DNA of 64,000 nucleotides, from positions 1 through 64,000 of the forward strand of contig JADJZR010000009.1 in the NCBI GenBank assembly GCA_016715645.1. Direction: 5' to 3'. The stretch's first letter is position 1. Each line of letters opens with the position of its first letter. A program made the position numbers and the translations under genes. This document shows, piece by piece, positions 53,172-62,682 of the stretch. The stretch comes from Elusimicrobiota bacterium (GTDB lineage Bacteria; Elusimicrobiota; Elusimicrobia; FEN-1173). The notes under the pieces are model-generated. The model ran no database searches. It saw only the letters and a list, made by a program, of their open reading frames with translations, and was not told the origin of the DNA.

Positions 53172-54185
53172 ATGAAACTTCTGGTGACCGGCGGCGCGGG
53201 GTTTATTGGGTCCCATTTTGTTCGTTATTGGTTGAAAAAAAATCCTTCGGATCGGGTGATCACTCTTGATAAGCTGACCTACGCGGGGAACCTGGACAAT
53301 TTAAAAGAGGTTCTGTCGTCGCCGCATCACCGGTTCGTGCGCGGCGACATCGGCCACGCTCCGACCGTGGAGAAAGTGTTGGCGGGCGTGGACGCGGTGA
53401 TCAATTTCGCCGCGGAAACCCACGTGGACCGTTCGTTGTTGGACGCCAACCCCTTTTTACAAACCAATGTTCAGGGAACCTACACCCTGATCAACGCCGC
53501 CCGGACGGCGGGGGTTCGGCGGTTTGTGCATGTGTCCACTGACGAAGTGTACGGGTCCGTGCCCCGGGGAAAATCCCTGGAAACCGAACGGTTAAACCCC
53601 ACCAGCCCCTACGCGGCGTCGAAAGCGGCGTCGGACTTGGTGGTGTTAACCCAATGGCTGACGCACCGTTATCCGGTGATGATCACTCGGTGCACGAACA
53701 ATTACGGCCCCCACCAACACCCCGAAAAATTTTTGCCCCTGTTCATCACCAATGCCCTGGAGGGCGCCCCGTTGCCACTGTACGGGCGTGGTCTTAATGT
53801 TCGCAACTGGATCCACGTTGAAGACCATTGCGAGGCTCTGGGCCGGGTGCTTCGGCGTGGGCGGGCCGGAGAGATTTATAACATCGCCGGCGACGGCGAA
53901 TACAAAAACATCGATGTGGCCCGCCGCATTTTGAAACTTATGGGACGGCCCTCGACGCTCATGAAATTTGTTCAAGACCGCCCGGGCCACGACCTTCGTT
54001 ACGCGCCGGACACTCGGAAAATTCAAAAAGAGCTGGGATGGCGTCCCCGGGTTTCGTTTGAACGCGGGTTGGTGGAGATGGTGGAATGGTATCGGGCTCA
54101 CTCCGCCTGGTGGCGGGCGATCAAGGCGAAAAAAAACGGGTTCCAAACGTATTACAAGAAACAATACGCGACGCGAATTAAATAA
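53172..54185 (+). CDS. rfbB: dTDP-glucose 4,6-dehydratase
   Basis: 337 aa, AGGAGAGGC ribosome binding site. Extended SDR: VTGGAGFIGSHFVRYWLKKN, RGDIGHAPTVEKVLAGVDAV, NFAAETHVDRSLLDANPFLQ, VHVSTDEVYGSVPRGKS (Thr and the active-site Asp-Glu pair), YAASKAASDLVV (Tyr-x3-Lys) and TRCTNNYGPHQHPEKFLPLF. The DEVYG signature is specific to RfbB-type 4,6-dehydratases. It makes dTDP-4-keto-6-deoxyglucose for O-antigen or capsule sugars; rfbA, C and D are not in the window. Confidence 0.95.
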   Translation: MKLLVTGGAGFIGSHFVRYWLKKNPSDRVITLDKLTYAGNLDNLKEVLSSPHHRFVRGDIGHAPTVEKVLAGVDAVINFAAETHVDRSLLDANPFLQTNVQGTYTLINAARTAGVRRFVHVSTDEVYGSVPRGKSLETERLNPTSPYAASKAASDLVVLTQWLTHRYPVMITRCTNNYGPHQHPEKFLPLFITNALEGAPLPLYGRGLNVRNWIHVEDHCEALGRVLRRGRAGEIYNIAGDGEYKNIDVARRILKLMGRPSTLMKFVQDRPGHDLRYAPDTRKIQKELGWRPRVSFERGLVEMVEWYRAHSAWWRAIKAKKNGFQTYYKKQYATRIK

Positions 54186-54195
54186 GGATATTTCC

Positions 54196-55506
54196 ATGAA
54201 ATCAAAACAGGTGGCGGTGGTGGGCAGCGGGTACGTGGGTCTTGTGACGGGGGCTTGTTTGGCGGAGATCGGCCATCGGGTGGTGTGCGTGGATTCCGAT
54301 CGGGCCAAGGTGCGGATGTTGAAAAAAGGGCATATCCCCATCTACGAGCCGGGCCTGCCGGAAATCGTATTGAGCAACCGGAAAACGCGGCGTCTCCATT
54401 TCACGAACAGTTTGGAAGAGGCCCTGGTGTCGGCCGAATACATTTTCATCGCCGTGAACACGCCGCCGTTGCCTAACGGCGAAGCGGATCTTTCGTATGT
54501 GGAAACCGTTGCCCGCCAGGTGGGCCGGCATTTGCGTCGATACACCGTGGTGGTGGACAAGTCCACGGTGCCCGTCAACACCGGTGACAAAGTGCGCCAA
54601 ACGCTGTTGCTGTACGGAAAAAAGAACGTGCCCTTCGACGTGGTGTCAAACCCGGAATTTTTGCGGGAAGGCACAGCCGTTTCGGACTTTATGAAACCCG
54701 ACCGGATTGTGGTGGGCGTGGAATCGCAAAAAGCCGAAACCATGATGCGCGAGCTGTACGCCCCGGTTAAAGCGGACATGATCGTGACCGACATTAAAAG
54801 CGCCGAGCTGATCAAGCACGCGTCCAATTCGTTTTTGGCCACAAAGATTTCGTTTGCCAACGCCTTGGCGCAGATGTGCGACCGGGTGGGCGCCGACGTG
54901 ACCCAAGTGACCCAGGGCATGGGCGCCGATCCTCGGATCGGCCCGTCTTTTCTGAAGGCGGGGTTGGGTTACGGAGGGTCCTGTTTTCCCAAGGACGTCA
55001 GTGCGTTTATTCACATGGCCGAAGAAGCGGGGGTGGATTTCAAAATTTTGCGCGCCGTGCGGGAGGTCAACGATCAGGCCCGGCTGTGGGCTTTGGAACG
55101 GCTTAAAAAGGCCCTCTGGAATTTGCGGGACAAAACCGTGGCGGTGTGGGGGTTGGCGTTTAAACCTGACACGGACGACTTGCGCAACGCGCCCGCGTTG
55201 GACATTATCCATCGGGTTCAGGCGGAAGGGTGCCGCGTGAACGCTTACGATCCCGTGGCCATGGACAAGGCGCGGGGGTTGATTAAAAACGTTCGGTTCT
55301 GCCGCACGCCCTACGACGCGGCCCGGGGCGCCGACGCGGTTTTGTTGTGCACGGAATGGAAAGAGTTCCGCGACGTGGACTTGGCGAAAGTAAAAAATCT
55401 GTTACGAACCCCGGTTTTCCTGGACGGCCGAAACCTGTTTGATCCCGTCCAAGTGGCCGCACACGGATTCCAGTACCACAGCGTTGGACGTCCAACATCT
55501 TCATAA
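54196..55506 (+). CDS. ugd: UDP-glucose 6-dehydrogenase
   Basis: 436 aa from ATG 54196 (AAGGAT before). It oxidises UDP-glucose to UDP-glucuronate. NAD motif AVVGSGYVGLVTGACLAEIG, IAVNTPPLPNGEADLSYVET, VDKSTVPVNTGDKVRQ, NPEFLREGTAVSDFMKPDRI, IKHASNSFLATKISFANALA, the catalytic Cys in LKAGLGYGGSCFPKDVSAFI and WGLAFKPDTDDLRNAPALDI. Together with rfbB it supplies acidic and deoxy sugars for surface polysaccharide exported through LptD-type or capsule routes. Confidence 0.95.
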   Translation: MKSKQVAVVGSGYVGLVTGACLAEIGHRVVCVDSDRAKVRMLKKGHIPIYEPGLPEIVLSNRKTRRLHFTNSLEEALVSAEYIFIAVNTPPLPNGEADLSYVETVARQVGRHLRRYTVVVDKSTVPVNTGDKVRQTLLLYGKKNVPFDVVSNPEFLREGTAVSDFMKPDRIVVGVESQKAETMMRELYAPVKADMIVTDIKSAELIKHASNSFLATKISFANALAQMCDRVGADVTQVTQGMGADPRIGPSFLKAGLGYGGSCFPKDVSAFIHMAEEAGVDFKILRAVREVNDQARLWALERLKKALWNLRDKTVAVWGLAFKPDTDDLRNAPALDIIHRVQAEGCRVNAYDPVAMDKARGLIKNVRFCRTPYDAARGADAVLLCTEWKEFRDVDLAKVKNLLRTPVFLDGRNLFDPVQVAAHGFQYHSVGRPTSS

Positions 55507-55602
55507 AAAACCTCCGGATGGGAAGTTTTATCGGCCGATCTTTCGGGGGTCATCCAATTATGGTTGAATCGGATCGGATTTCTCTGAATCAATGGGGGAC
55601 GA

Positions 55603-56820
55603 ATGAAGCTTCATGAGTTTCAAGCCAAACGGCGGATGGAATCGTTTGGTTTGCCGGTGTTAAAAGGCGCGGTGATCGATTCGGTTCAGTCAGTGGCCGG
55701 GGCGTTGGCCCCTTTGGGTCCCGGGCCCTGGGTTTTGAAAGCCCAGATCCATGCGGGCGGTCGGGGAAAAGCCGGCGGGGTTCGGGTCGTGCGTACCGTG
55801 GACGAAGCAAAATCGTTCGTCTCCGGTCTTTTGGATCGCCCCCTGGTCACGCACCAGACCGGTCCCGAGGGGCTGATGGTCCGCTCGTTAATTGCCGAAC
55901 CCGCGGTAACCGTGAAGCGGGAATTGTACGCGGCGGTGGCCATAAACCGCAAAACGGGCCGGCCCACCCTCATCGTTTCGGGCGAAGGCGGGGTGGACAT
56001 CGAAACGCTGGCGGCCACGTCGCCGGAAAAAATCATCCGCGTGGAGGTGGACCCCTGGCGGGGCCTGGACGCGTTCCAAGCCCGGGACGTCGCTTTCGCC
56101 GTCGGCCTGGGCGGCGATCTCTTACGCGATTCGGTCCGTTTTTTCCAAAATCTCGTCAAACTTTTTTTGGAGTCCGACGCCGGATTGGTCGAAGTCAACC
56201 CCCTCGGGATCCTTTCGGAAAAGGGAGGCGGAGGCCTCCCCGGAGGCGAATGCCTCCCCGGAGGCGAATGCCTCCTCCTGGCGATGGACGCGAAGATGAC
56301 GATTGATGACAACGCGGCGTTTCGCCAAGGGGATCTGTTGAAGGGGGCCGACACCGCGGACTTGTCGGAGGCCGAACGGCGCGCGGCGGCGGTTGGGATT
56401 TCGTATATCCGGTTGGACGGGTCCATCGGGTGTTTGGTGAACGGGGCCGGTTTGGCCATGGCCACCATGGACATCATCAAACTGCACGGCGGCGACCCCG
56501 CCAATTTTTTGGACGTGGGCGGCGGGGCGTCTGTGACTCAAGTGACGGAGGCGTTCAAAATTATTTTGTCCGATCCCCGGGTTCGCGTTGTCCTGGTGAA
56601 CATTTTCGGCGGCATCATGAAATGCGACGTGATCGCCGAGGGCATTGTGCAGGCCGTGAAAACCACGGGACTGGACCGTCCCCTGGTGGTTCGGTTGGAA
56701 GGGAACCGCGTGCAGGAAGGGCGCGCGGTGTTGGCCGCTTCCGGACTACAGATGACCAGCGCAACGGATTTGGCTGACGCCGCTCAGAAGGCCGTGGCGT
56801 TGGCCGGGGGGCGGTCGTGA
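55603..56820 (+). CDS. sucC: succinyl-CoA synthetase beta subunit (with in-frame repeat insertion)
   Basis: 405 aa. ATP-grasp domain (KLHEFQAKRRMESFGLPVLK, VLKAQIHAGGRGKAGGVRVV, LIVSGEGGVDIETLA) and C-terminal CoA-ligase domain (NFLDVGGGASVTQVTEAFKI, VLVNIFGGIMKCDVIAEGIV). It makes succinate and ATP (or GTP) from succinyl-CoA with SucD. At about residue 207 the conserved nucleotide-site loop, usually NPL...G-L-LDAK, is interrupted by GGGLPGGECLPGGEC before LLLAMDAKMTIDDNA, coded by an 18-bp tandem repeat. The insertion is in frame and catalytic residues on both sides are kept. It overlaps sucD (GTGA). Confidence 0.93.
   Translation: MKLHEFQAKRRMESFGLPVLKGAVIDSVQSVAGALAPLGPGPWVLKAQIHAGGRGKAGGVRVVRTVDEAKSFVSGLLDRPLVTHQTGPEGLMVRSLIAEPAVTVKRELYAAVAINRKTGRPTLIVSGEGGVDIETLAATSPEKIIRVEVDPWRGLDAFQARDVAFAVGLGGDLLRDSVRFFQNLVKLFLESDAGLVEVNPLGILSEKGGGGLPGGECLPGGECLLLAMDAKMTIDDNAAFRQGDLLKGADTADLSEAERRAAAVGISYIRLDGSIGCLVNGAGLAMATMDIIKLHGGDPANFLDVGGGASVTQVTEAFKIILSDPRVRVVLVNIFGGIMKCDVIAEGIVQAVKTTGLDRPLVVRLEGNRVQEGRAVLAASGLQMTSATDLADAAQKAVALAGGRS
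56235..56270 (+). repeat. 18-bp tandem repeat inside sucC
   Basis: CCTCCCCGGAGGCGAATG occurs at 56235-56252 and identically at 56253-56270, with a partial third unit (CCTCC) after it. Each unit has the palindrome GCCTCCCCGGAGGC. It encodes LPGGEC twice. Confidence 0.9.
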
Positions 56821-57734
56821 GTATTCTTATTGATTCCAACACGCGAGTCATCGTTCAGGGCATCACGGGCGCGGCGGGATCGTTTCACGCCAAAGGGTGC
56901 CGAGACTACGGGACCCAGATCGTCGGCGGTGTGACGCCGGGAAAAGGCGGTTCGCGGGTGGATGAAATTCCCGTTTTTAATACCGTGAAAGACGCCGTGA
57001 AATCCACCGGCGCCAGCGCCACGCTGATTTTTGTGCCGCCTCCCTTTGCCGCCGACGCCATTTTGGAAGCGGCTGATGGAGGGATTCGGCTCATTTTTTG
57101 CATCACGGAGGGAATCCCCGTGTTGGATATGGCGCGGGTCATGGGGGCGTTGAGGGGCACCGGTGTGCGTTTGATCGGGCCCAACGGTCCCGGCGTCATC
57201 ACACCGGGGGACGCGGACCGGCCCGGGTGCAAAGCGGGCATTATGCCCGGATACATTCATCGGCCAGGCCGAATCGGGGTGGTCTCGCGGTCGGGCACGC
57301 TGACCTACGAGGCCGTCTGGCAATTGAGCCAGAGGGGACTCGGCCAGTCCACCGTGGTGGGAATCGGCGGCGATCCCATCGCCGGGTCCAGCTTTGTGGA
57401 CATATTGGACCTGTTTCAAAAGGATCCGGGGACCGACGCGGTGTTGATGCTCGGCGAAATCGGCGGGTCGGCTGAGGAAGAGGCCGCCGCCTATTTTAAA
57501 AAAAATAAGACCAAACCATTGTTCGCGTTCATTGCGGGGCGCACGGCTCCGCCCGGTAAACGCATGGGCCACGCCGGCGCCATCATCGAGGGCGGTCCCC
57601 GGCCGGCGAAGGGATCGGATCGGCCGTCAGGCGGATCGGCCGACGGCAAGCGCGCGGCGTTGACCGCCGCGGGTGTGCGCCTGATTGATTCCCCGGCGAA
57701 TATGGGCGAAACCCTTTTGCGGGCATTAAAATAA
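56817..57734 (+). CDS. sucD: succinyl-CoA synthetase alpha subunit
   Basis: 305 aa, GTG start in the sucC stop. CoA-binding Rossmann domain (SILIDSNTRVIVQGITGAAG, GGVTPGKGG, FVPPPFAADAILEAADGG), ligase domain (GRIGVVSRSGTLTYEAVWQL) and the active-site phospho-His252 in GHAGAIIEGG. After that His the usual 'KGTA..K' loop is lengthened by about 11 residues (PRPAKGSDRPSGGSADGK); the DNA there has a repeated CGGATCGGCCG at 57616 and 57632. Completes the substrate-level phosphorylation step of the TCA cycle. Confidence 0.95.
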   Translation: MSILIDSNTRVIVQGITGAAGSFHAKGCRDYGTQIVGGVTPGKGGSRVDEIPVFNTVKDAVKSTGASATLIFVPPPFAADAILEAADGGIRLIFCITEGIPVLDMARVMGALRGTGVRLIGPNGPGVITPGDADRPGCKAGIMPGYIHRPGRIGVVSRSGTLTYEAVWQLSQRGLGQSTVVGIGGDPIAGSSFVDILDLFQKDPGTDAVLMLGEIGGSAEEEAAAYFKKNKTKPLFAFIAGRTAPPGKRMGHAGAIIEGGPRPAKGSDRPSGGSADGKRAALTAAGVRLIDSPANMGETLLRALK

Positions 57735-57739
57735 CGTCC

Positions 57740-59638
57740 ATGCGCGAATGGCTTGAAACCAACGGGCGAGGCGGCTACGCGTTGGGGTGCGAATCCGGCG
57801 GGGCTACGCGGCGGTATCATGGATTGTTGACGGCGGCGATCAAACCGCCCTTGTCTCGGTTTCAGTTGGTGAACCGTTTGGAAGAAACGGTTCGCACACC
57901 GGGCGGATCCGTGTCTCTGTCCAGGCAGTCTTACCCGGGGGTGCCCGCGGCGGTCGCGCCAGAACTGTCGTCGTTTCGGATTAACACGTTTCCGACCTGG
58001 ACCTTTTCGGTTGGTGACAGCGAAATTGAAAAAACGTTTTTTCTTCGATACGGGGAAGACACCGCGGTGGTCACCTATCGTCTCCGCGCGGGGCCGCCGG
58101 TGGAGATGGACATCCGCCCGTTGCTTTCGTTTCGCGACCATCACGCGGTGGGCCGCCAAGATGATCGGTTTGAAGGGCGATGGACAAGCGACAGTCGGGG
58201 TTTTGGCGTGAACACAACGGCCCCTCGGCCGTTGTCGGTGTGGGTCACCGCGGGTGGGTTTTTCCAAGATCCGCACTGGTATGCGCGCCAACGATACGAC
58301 GAAGAGGAACGCCGCGGATTGGAATGCGAAGAAGACGTGTGGGGGCCAGGCACGTTTTTGTTTTCTTTGGCGGCCGGATCCGGGGTGTCGGTGGTGTTCA
58401 GCACGGTTCATGGCCCGGACACCGCCGTGGACCGTTGGGAAGAGGAAGAACGCGAGCAACGTCACCGGGTGGCCCGCGCGTCGTTGGCGAGGGGGCCCTT
58501 GGGCAACACGCTGACGATGGCGGCGGATTCTTTTATTGTGTCGCGGGGATCGGGCGCCAGCGTGATCGCGGGATACCCGTGGTTCGGCGATTGGAGCCGA
58601 GACGCGCTGGTGTCGTTTCCCGGCCTGTTTCTGGCCACCGGCCGCTGGCGGGAAGCCCCGGGCCTGTTGGATACGTTTGCCCGACACGCCCGTCAAGGGC
58701 TCCTCCCCAATTTTTTCCCTGAAGGGGCCGCTTCGGTCGCTTACAACGCCGTGGACGCGCCGCTGTGGTTTGTGCGGGCGGTGCAGGCCTACCATCGGGT
58801 CACCCACGACGACGCGGCGGTGCGTCGCTGGCTACCCGTTATGCGCGACATGGTGGACGCGTTCCAAAACGGGGCCGGGTACAATATCCACATGGACGGC
58901 GACGGGTTGATCGTCGCGCCCGCCGCCGACGTGGCATTAACGTGGATGGACGCCCGCGTTGACGGCCGCCCCGTGACGCCCCGGGCGGGTAAACCGGTGG
59001 AAATCCAGGCCCTGTGGTATAACGCCCTTCAATTTCTTGTCGAAATTCAACTGAAGCTTAAAGAGCCCACCCGCGGGTACGACAAACTGGCCGAAATAGC
59101 CCGGCGCACTTTTAACGAAAAGTTTTGGAACGACAGCGCCGGCTACCTGTTCGATGTCATCGACGGAAAACATCGGGACGATTCCATTCGGCCCAACGCG
59201 TTGCTGGCGATCGGCCTCCCTTACGAAATTTTGGAAGAGTCCCGGTTTCTTTCGGTGGTGGACCGGGCGGCCCGGGACCTTCTGACGCCGCGGGGACTTC
59301 GAACTCTGGCGCCGGGCCATCCGGCTTATCGGGGGCGGTGCGACGGTCCGCTGTCCCAGCGGGACAGGGCCTACCATCAAGGCACGGTGTGGCCGTGGTT
59401 GTTGGGCCCCTTCGTGACCGCTTATGTAAAAGCCCACGGGCCCACCGAACAAACAAAAACACACGTGCGCGCGATAGTGGAGCCCTTGCGAACCCATCTG
59501 GATGCCGAAGGCGCTTTGGGTCAGGTGTCGGAAATTTTCGACGGAGACGCTCCCCACGCGCCCCGGGGATGTCCGGCCCAGGCGTGGAGCGTGGGGGAAC
59601 TGTTGCGCGTGATTTGGGAAGAAGGAATTACCCTATGA
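57740..59638 (+). CDS. archaeal-type glycogen debranching enzyme
   Basis: 632 aa. The N-terminal beta-sandwich (residues 1-270) begins with the diagnostic EWLETNGRGGYALGCESGGA and TRRYHGLLTAAIKP. The C-terminal GH-type (alpha/alpha)6 barrel has VIAGYPWFGDWSRDALVSFP with the catalytic Asp, LPNFFPEGAASVAYNAVDAP and TWMDARVDGRPVTPRAGKPV, then EIQALWYNAL and YHQGTVWPWLLGPFVTAY. It combines 4-alpha-glucanotransferase and amylo-1,6-glucosidase functions to free glucose from glycogen branches. Cytoplasmic. The start is five bases after sucD. Confidence 0.93.
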   Translation: MREWLETNGRGGYALGCESGGATRRYHGLLTAAIKPPLSRFQLVNRLEETVRTPGGSVSLSRQSYPGVPAAVAPELSSFRINTFPTWTFSVGDSEIEKTFFLRYGEDTAVVTYRLRAGPPVEMDIRPLLSFRDHHAVGRQDDRFEGRWTSDSRGFGVNTTAPRPLSVWVTAGGFFQDPHWYARQRYDEEERRGLECEEDVWGPGTFLFSLAAGSGVSVVFSTVHGPDTAVDRWEEEEREQRHRVARASLARGPLGNTLTMAADSFIVSRGSGASVIAGYPWFGDWSRDALVSFPGLFLATGRWREAPGLLDTFARHARQGLLPNFFPEGAASVAYNAVDAPLWFVRAVQAYHRVTHDDAAVRRWLPVMRDMVDAFQNGAGYNIHMDGDGLIVAPAADVALTWMDARVDGRPVTPRAGKPVEIQALWYNALQFLVEIQLKLKEPTRGYDKLAEIARRTFNEKFWNDSAGYLFDVIDGKHRDDSIRPNALLAIGLPYEILEESRFLSVVDRAARDLLTPRGLRTLAPGHPAYRGRCDGPLSQRDRAYHQGTVWPWLLGPFVTAYVKAHGPTEQTKTHVRAIVEPLRTHLDAEGALGQVSEIFDGDAPHAPRGCPAQAWSVGELLRVIWEEGITL

Positions 59639-60690
59639 AAAAACAACTGTGGTTGGCGGTTCTGTGGGCGCCGATGGCGGTGGCGGCGTTCGAGGTTCAG
59701 TTTACTCCGGAAGGGCCGGTGTCTTCGGCGGGGGGCACGGCGGGGGTTTCGGGTGCGGCGGATCCCATCGAAGGGGCGGTTTCTGTTCCGGTGGTGGATT
59801 TGCGTCGTCTGCCCGAACCCGTCTCGCCGCACGCCGTTCATCGACGGCCTTATCCCATCGATTCAAACCAAGAAACTCAACTGTTGTTCGGCGAACGGGT
59901 TCGCGTGCTGGAACTAAAAAAAGGGTGGCTTCGTGTGGAAGCCGTTGATCAATTTGAATTCAGCCACTCCAACCGATGGCAAGGATATCCCGGCTGGGTG
60001 CCCCAAGATGTTGTGACAGCTCGCCCGTCGGATTTTCATTCGGTCGCCGTGGTGATTTCGCGGTTCGCGCGGATGACGCAAACCCGCAAATGGAGGTCGG
60101 CGCGCATGGACGTCCCGATGGGTTCTCGCTTTGCGGTCATCTATACTCAAAAAGACTGGGCGCGCGTTCAGGGTCCGTCCGGCGAAATGGGGTGGATGCG
60201 CCTGCGCGACCTTCGCATGGACCGCGACGCGCCCAAAACCAGCGAAGATATTCGGGAGGCTTTCCTTGCGGCGGCCCGCCAATTTTTGGGCGATCGTTAC
60301 TATTGGGGCGGCCGGTCGGGGCATCGCAAAAAAGGGGTCGTTCCTTCGGGTGTGGACTGTTCCGGGTTGGTGAACGTGTCGTTTCGCGCCGTGGGCGTCA
60401 ACGCGCCCCGGGACGCGTTCGAACAGCACCGGTTGGCCCGTCCGGTGGAAAAAGGGGCGGATCTGTTCCCCGGCGATTTGGTGTTCTTGGCAAAAAAATC
60501 CGCTCCGGACCAGGTGGTTCATGTGATGATTTTTGAGAAAATGGAAACTCTCTTGGAGGCCTCCCACGACGCCGACCGTGTTCGGCGAATTTCTTTTAAA
60601 AAGAGGGTGGGCACCCAGCAAACAGACCTCCGTTCCGGTGATGTGTGCGGCGACAGCGTGGTTCGGTTCGGCACTTTTTTCTTTCAGTGA
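59635..60690 (+). CDS. NlpC/P60 cell-wall peptidase with SH3 domains
   Basis: 351 aa, ATGA overlap with the debranching gene. Signal peptide MKKQLWLAVLWAPMAVAA. Two bacterial SH3-like domains (LLFGERVRVLELKKGWLRVE with GYPGWVPQ; SRFAVIYTQKDWARVQGPSG with EMGWMRLRDL) precede a C-terminal NlpC/P60 domain with catalytic Cys in PSGVDCSGLVNVSFRAVGV, His in DQVVHVMIFEK and a third polar residue in LEASHDADRV. It is a gamma-D-glutamyl-diamino acid endopeptidase by family, acting on peptidoglycan stem peptides in the periplasm; the amidase next door acts on the same polymer. Confidence 0.9.
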   Translation: MKKQLWLAVLWAPMAVAAFEVQFTPEGPVSSAGGTAGVSGAADPIEGAVSVPVVDLRRLPEPVSPHAVHRRPYPIDSNQETQLLFGERVRVLELKKGWLRVEAVDQFEFSHSNRWQGYPGWVPQDVVTARPSDFHSVAVVISRFARMTQTRKWRSARMDVPMGSRFAVIYTQKDWARVQGPSGEMGWMRLRDLRMDRDAPKTSEDIREAFLAAARQFLGDRYYWGGRSGHRKKGVVPSGVDCSGLVNVSFRAVGVNAPRDAFEQHRLARPVEKGADLFPGDLVFLAKKSAPDQVVHVMIFEKMETLLEASHDADRVRRISFKKRVGTQQTDLRSGDVCGDSVVRFGTFFFQ

Positions 60691-60797
60691 TCGGTTCCCG
60701 GCTGGTCCGGTTCGATAGTTGTCCGGTTCGTTGGCCGCTGCGTTGGCCCTTTGTGACCGCCTTGGGCCAAAAAATCCACTTAATCGGGGTTTAATAA

Positions 60798-62678
60798 ATG
60801 AAACCCTTTTTTTTCGCAGGAATGGCGGCTGTTCTTCTGATGTTGGGGAATGGGCGGTCGGAGATGGTGGGTTGGACCGAAGAGGGGACCGACGAAGCGG
60901 CCGTGGTGTCAACACAAACGATCGCTGTTCCACTCCCTGGGCCGGCTCAGAAGATCCCCCTCAAAATTGTTCATCCCCCAGAAGGGGCCTCTTTGCCGGC
61001 CGTTAAATCCTCGTTTGTGTTCGGTTGGGCGGATCCCCAGGGAACGTTGACCGTCAACGGACAAGCGGTCAAAATCCATAAGGGAGGCGGTTGGTTGACG
61101 ATGGTCCCTTACTCCCCCGGTCCGTTCGAGGTGCGAGCGGATCTCCTTTTGCCCACCACGTCTTACGCAGCCATTCGCCGTGTGACGGTGGCCAGCCCAC
61201 CCACGGTATCCACACCGACGGTTTTGACGGTTCTTCAGCCGGAGTTGTCGTTGACCCTTCAAGCCGGCGAGCGGGTCCTCGTCGAAGCCCAAGGCCCTCC
61301 CGGGCGCGAGGCCACGTTCCAAGTGGAAGGGGTTCCCAAACGGTTTTTGATGGAAGAGGTTCTGTCGAATGGGCGGGGTGTCTACCGAGGTTACTTTCTC
61401 ATGCCGGAGGGGAACCCGTTCAAAGACGCTGTCGTGCGGGTCGCGCTGTATGACAAAAAAAGCTGGGTGCGCACGAACGCAACGGCCCAAGGACGGTTGA
61501 CGCGGTTGGACCGTCGCGTGCCGATGGTGGTGGAAGTGGCCACCGCGCCGGCGATTTTGCGGGCGGCACCCGGCCCCGCCACGGGTGGGAAAAGCGGATA
61601 CGTGATGTTCCCTCCGGAAGGGACCCGGCTGACGGTGACGGGTCGGCGGGGCGACGAGTATCGGGTGGCCCTGACAGCCACCCGCGACGCGTGGATCGGC
61701 GTCGATGACGTGAAAATGTTGGCGGGCCCGGTCGGACTTTCTCCGGCGAGGGTGTCGGCTGTCTCCGTGGAACCCAGCGGTCGCCACACGCTGGTTCGGG
61801 CGGCGCTGGGAGCCAAAATTCCGTTCGAGGTTCGCCCGGCGGAGGGCGGGCGCGTGATCGACGTGCTGTTCTACGGCGCCGTGTCCGATACCGATTGGAT
61901 CCATTATCGCGGCACCGCCCGGTCGGTGACGCGGGTGGAATGGTTTCAAGACGACGGCGAGACCTACCGTTTGCGGGTCCATCTCAAACCCGGCTCTTGG
62001 TGGGGTTACGACGGACGTTTCGAAAACGGATCGTTTGTGTTGGAATTGCGTCGTCCGCCTGAAAATCGAAACCATCCGTCTTCGCTGGCGGGTCTCAAAA
62101 TTGCCTTGGATCCCGGCCACTCGGCTGACCGGGGGGCCATGGGACCAACGGAATTGCTGGAAAAAGACGCCAATTTGGCCATCGCTCTGTGTTTGGAAAA
62201 AAAATTGATGCGGGCTGGCGCCAATGTCTTTTGGGTCAGGCAAGGGAGCGAAAACGTCAAAGTCTACGACCGTCCCAAACGGGCTTGGGACGCCCGGGCG
62301 GATTTGTTGATCAGCGTTCATAACAACGCGTTGCCCGAGGGCGCCAATCCGTTTGAGCGGACCGGGTACGGGGTGTACTATTTTCATCCCCAGAGCCACC
62401 TCCTGGCCGAAAAAATCCACGCCGCCTACGGCGCCGTTTTTCGTGACGGGAAAGGCGCGTCGGGCGCGCGGCTTCGCGACGACGGACTCCATTACGGCAA
62501 CTTGGCTCTGGCGCGAACGCCCCAAATGCCGTCGGTCTTGACCGAATCGGCCTACATGATTCGCCCGGAAGAAGAAGACCTGCTTCGCACGGAATCGTTC
62601 CAATGCGATTGCGCCGAGGCCATGTTTCACGGTGCGGTTGAATTCGTGCGGGATTTTCGACGTCTGTCTGAAAAATAG
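60798..62678 (+). CDS. N-acetylmuramoyl-L-alanine amidase (Amidase_3) with long N-terminal region
   Basis: 626 aa. Weak signal-like N-terminus (FFFAGMAAVLLMLGN). An Ig/SH3-like middle (VTGRRGDEYRVALTATRDAW and similar) is followed from about 425 by Amidase_3: KIALDPGHSADRGAMGPTEL (Zn His), LLEKDANLAIALCLEKKLMR (Zn Glu), DLLISVHNNALPEGANPFER (Zn His), and the catalytic Glu in SVLTESAYMIRPEEEDLL. It cleaves the amide between MurNAc and the peptide in septum splitting or remodelling. The N-terminal 420 residues are much longer than in AmiC and probably mediate wall binding. Confidence 0.9.
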   Translation: MKPFFFAGMAAVLLMLGNGRSEMVGWTEEGTDEAAVVSTQTIAVPLPGPAQKIPLKIVHPPEGASLPAVKSSFVFGWADPQGTLTVNGQAVKIHKGGGWLTMVPYSPGPFEVRADLLLPTTSYAAIRRVTVASPPTVSTPTVLTVLQPELSLTLQAGERVLVEAQGPPGREATFQVEGVPKRFLMEEVLSNGRGVYRGYFLMPEGNPFKDAVVRVALYDKKSWVRTNATAQGRLTRLDRRVPMVVEVATAPAILRAAPGPATGGKSGYVMFPPEGTRLTVTGRRGDEYRVALTATRDAWIGVDDVKMLAGPVGLSPARVSAVSVEPSGRHTLVRAALGAKIPFEVRPAEGGRVIDVLFYGAVSDTDWIHYRGTARSVTRVEWFQDDGETYRLRVHLKPGSWWGYDGRFENGSFVLELRRPPENRNHPSSLAGLKIALDPGHSADRGAMGPTELLEKDANLAIALCLEKKLMRAGANVFWVRQGSENVKVYDRPKRAWDARADLLISVHNNALPEGANPFERTGYGVYYFHPQSHLLAEKIHAAYGAVFRDGKGASGARLRDDGLHYGNLALARTPQMPSVLTESAYMIRPEEEDLLRTESFQCDCAEAMFHGAVEFVRDFRRLSEK

Positions 62679-62682
62679 TCCT

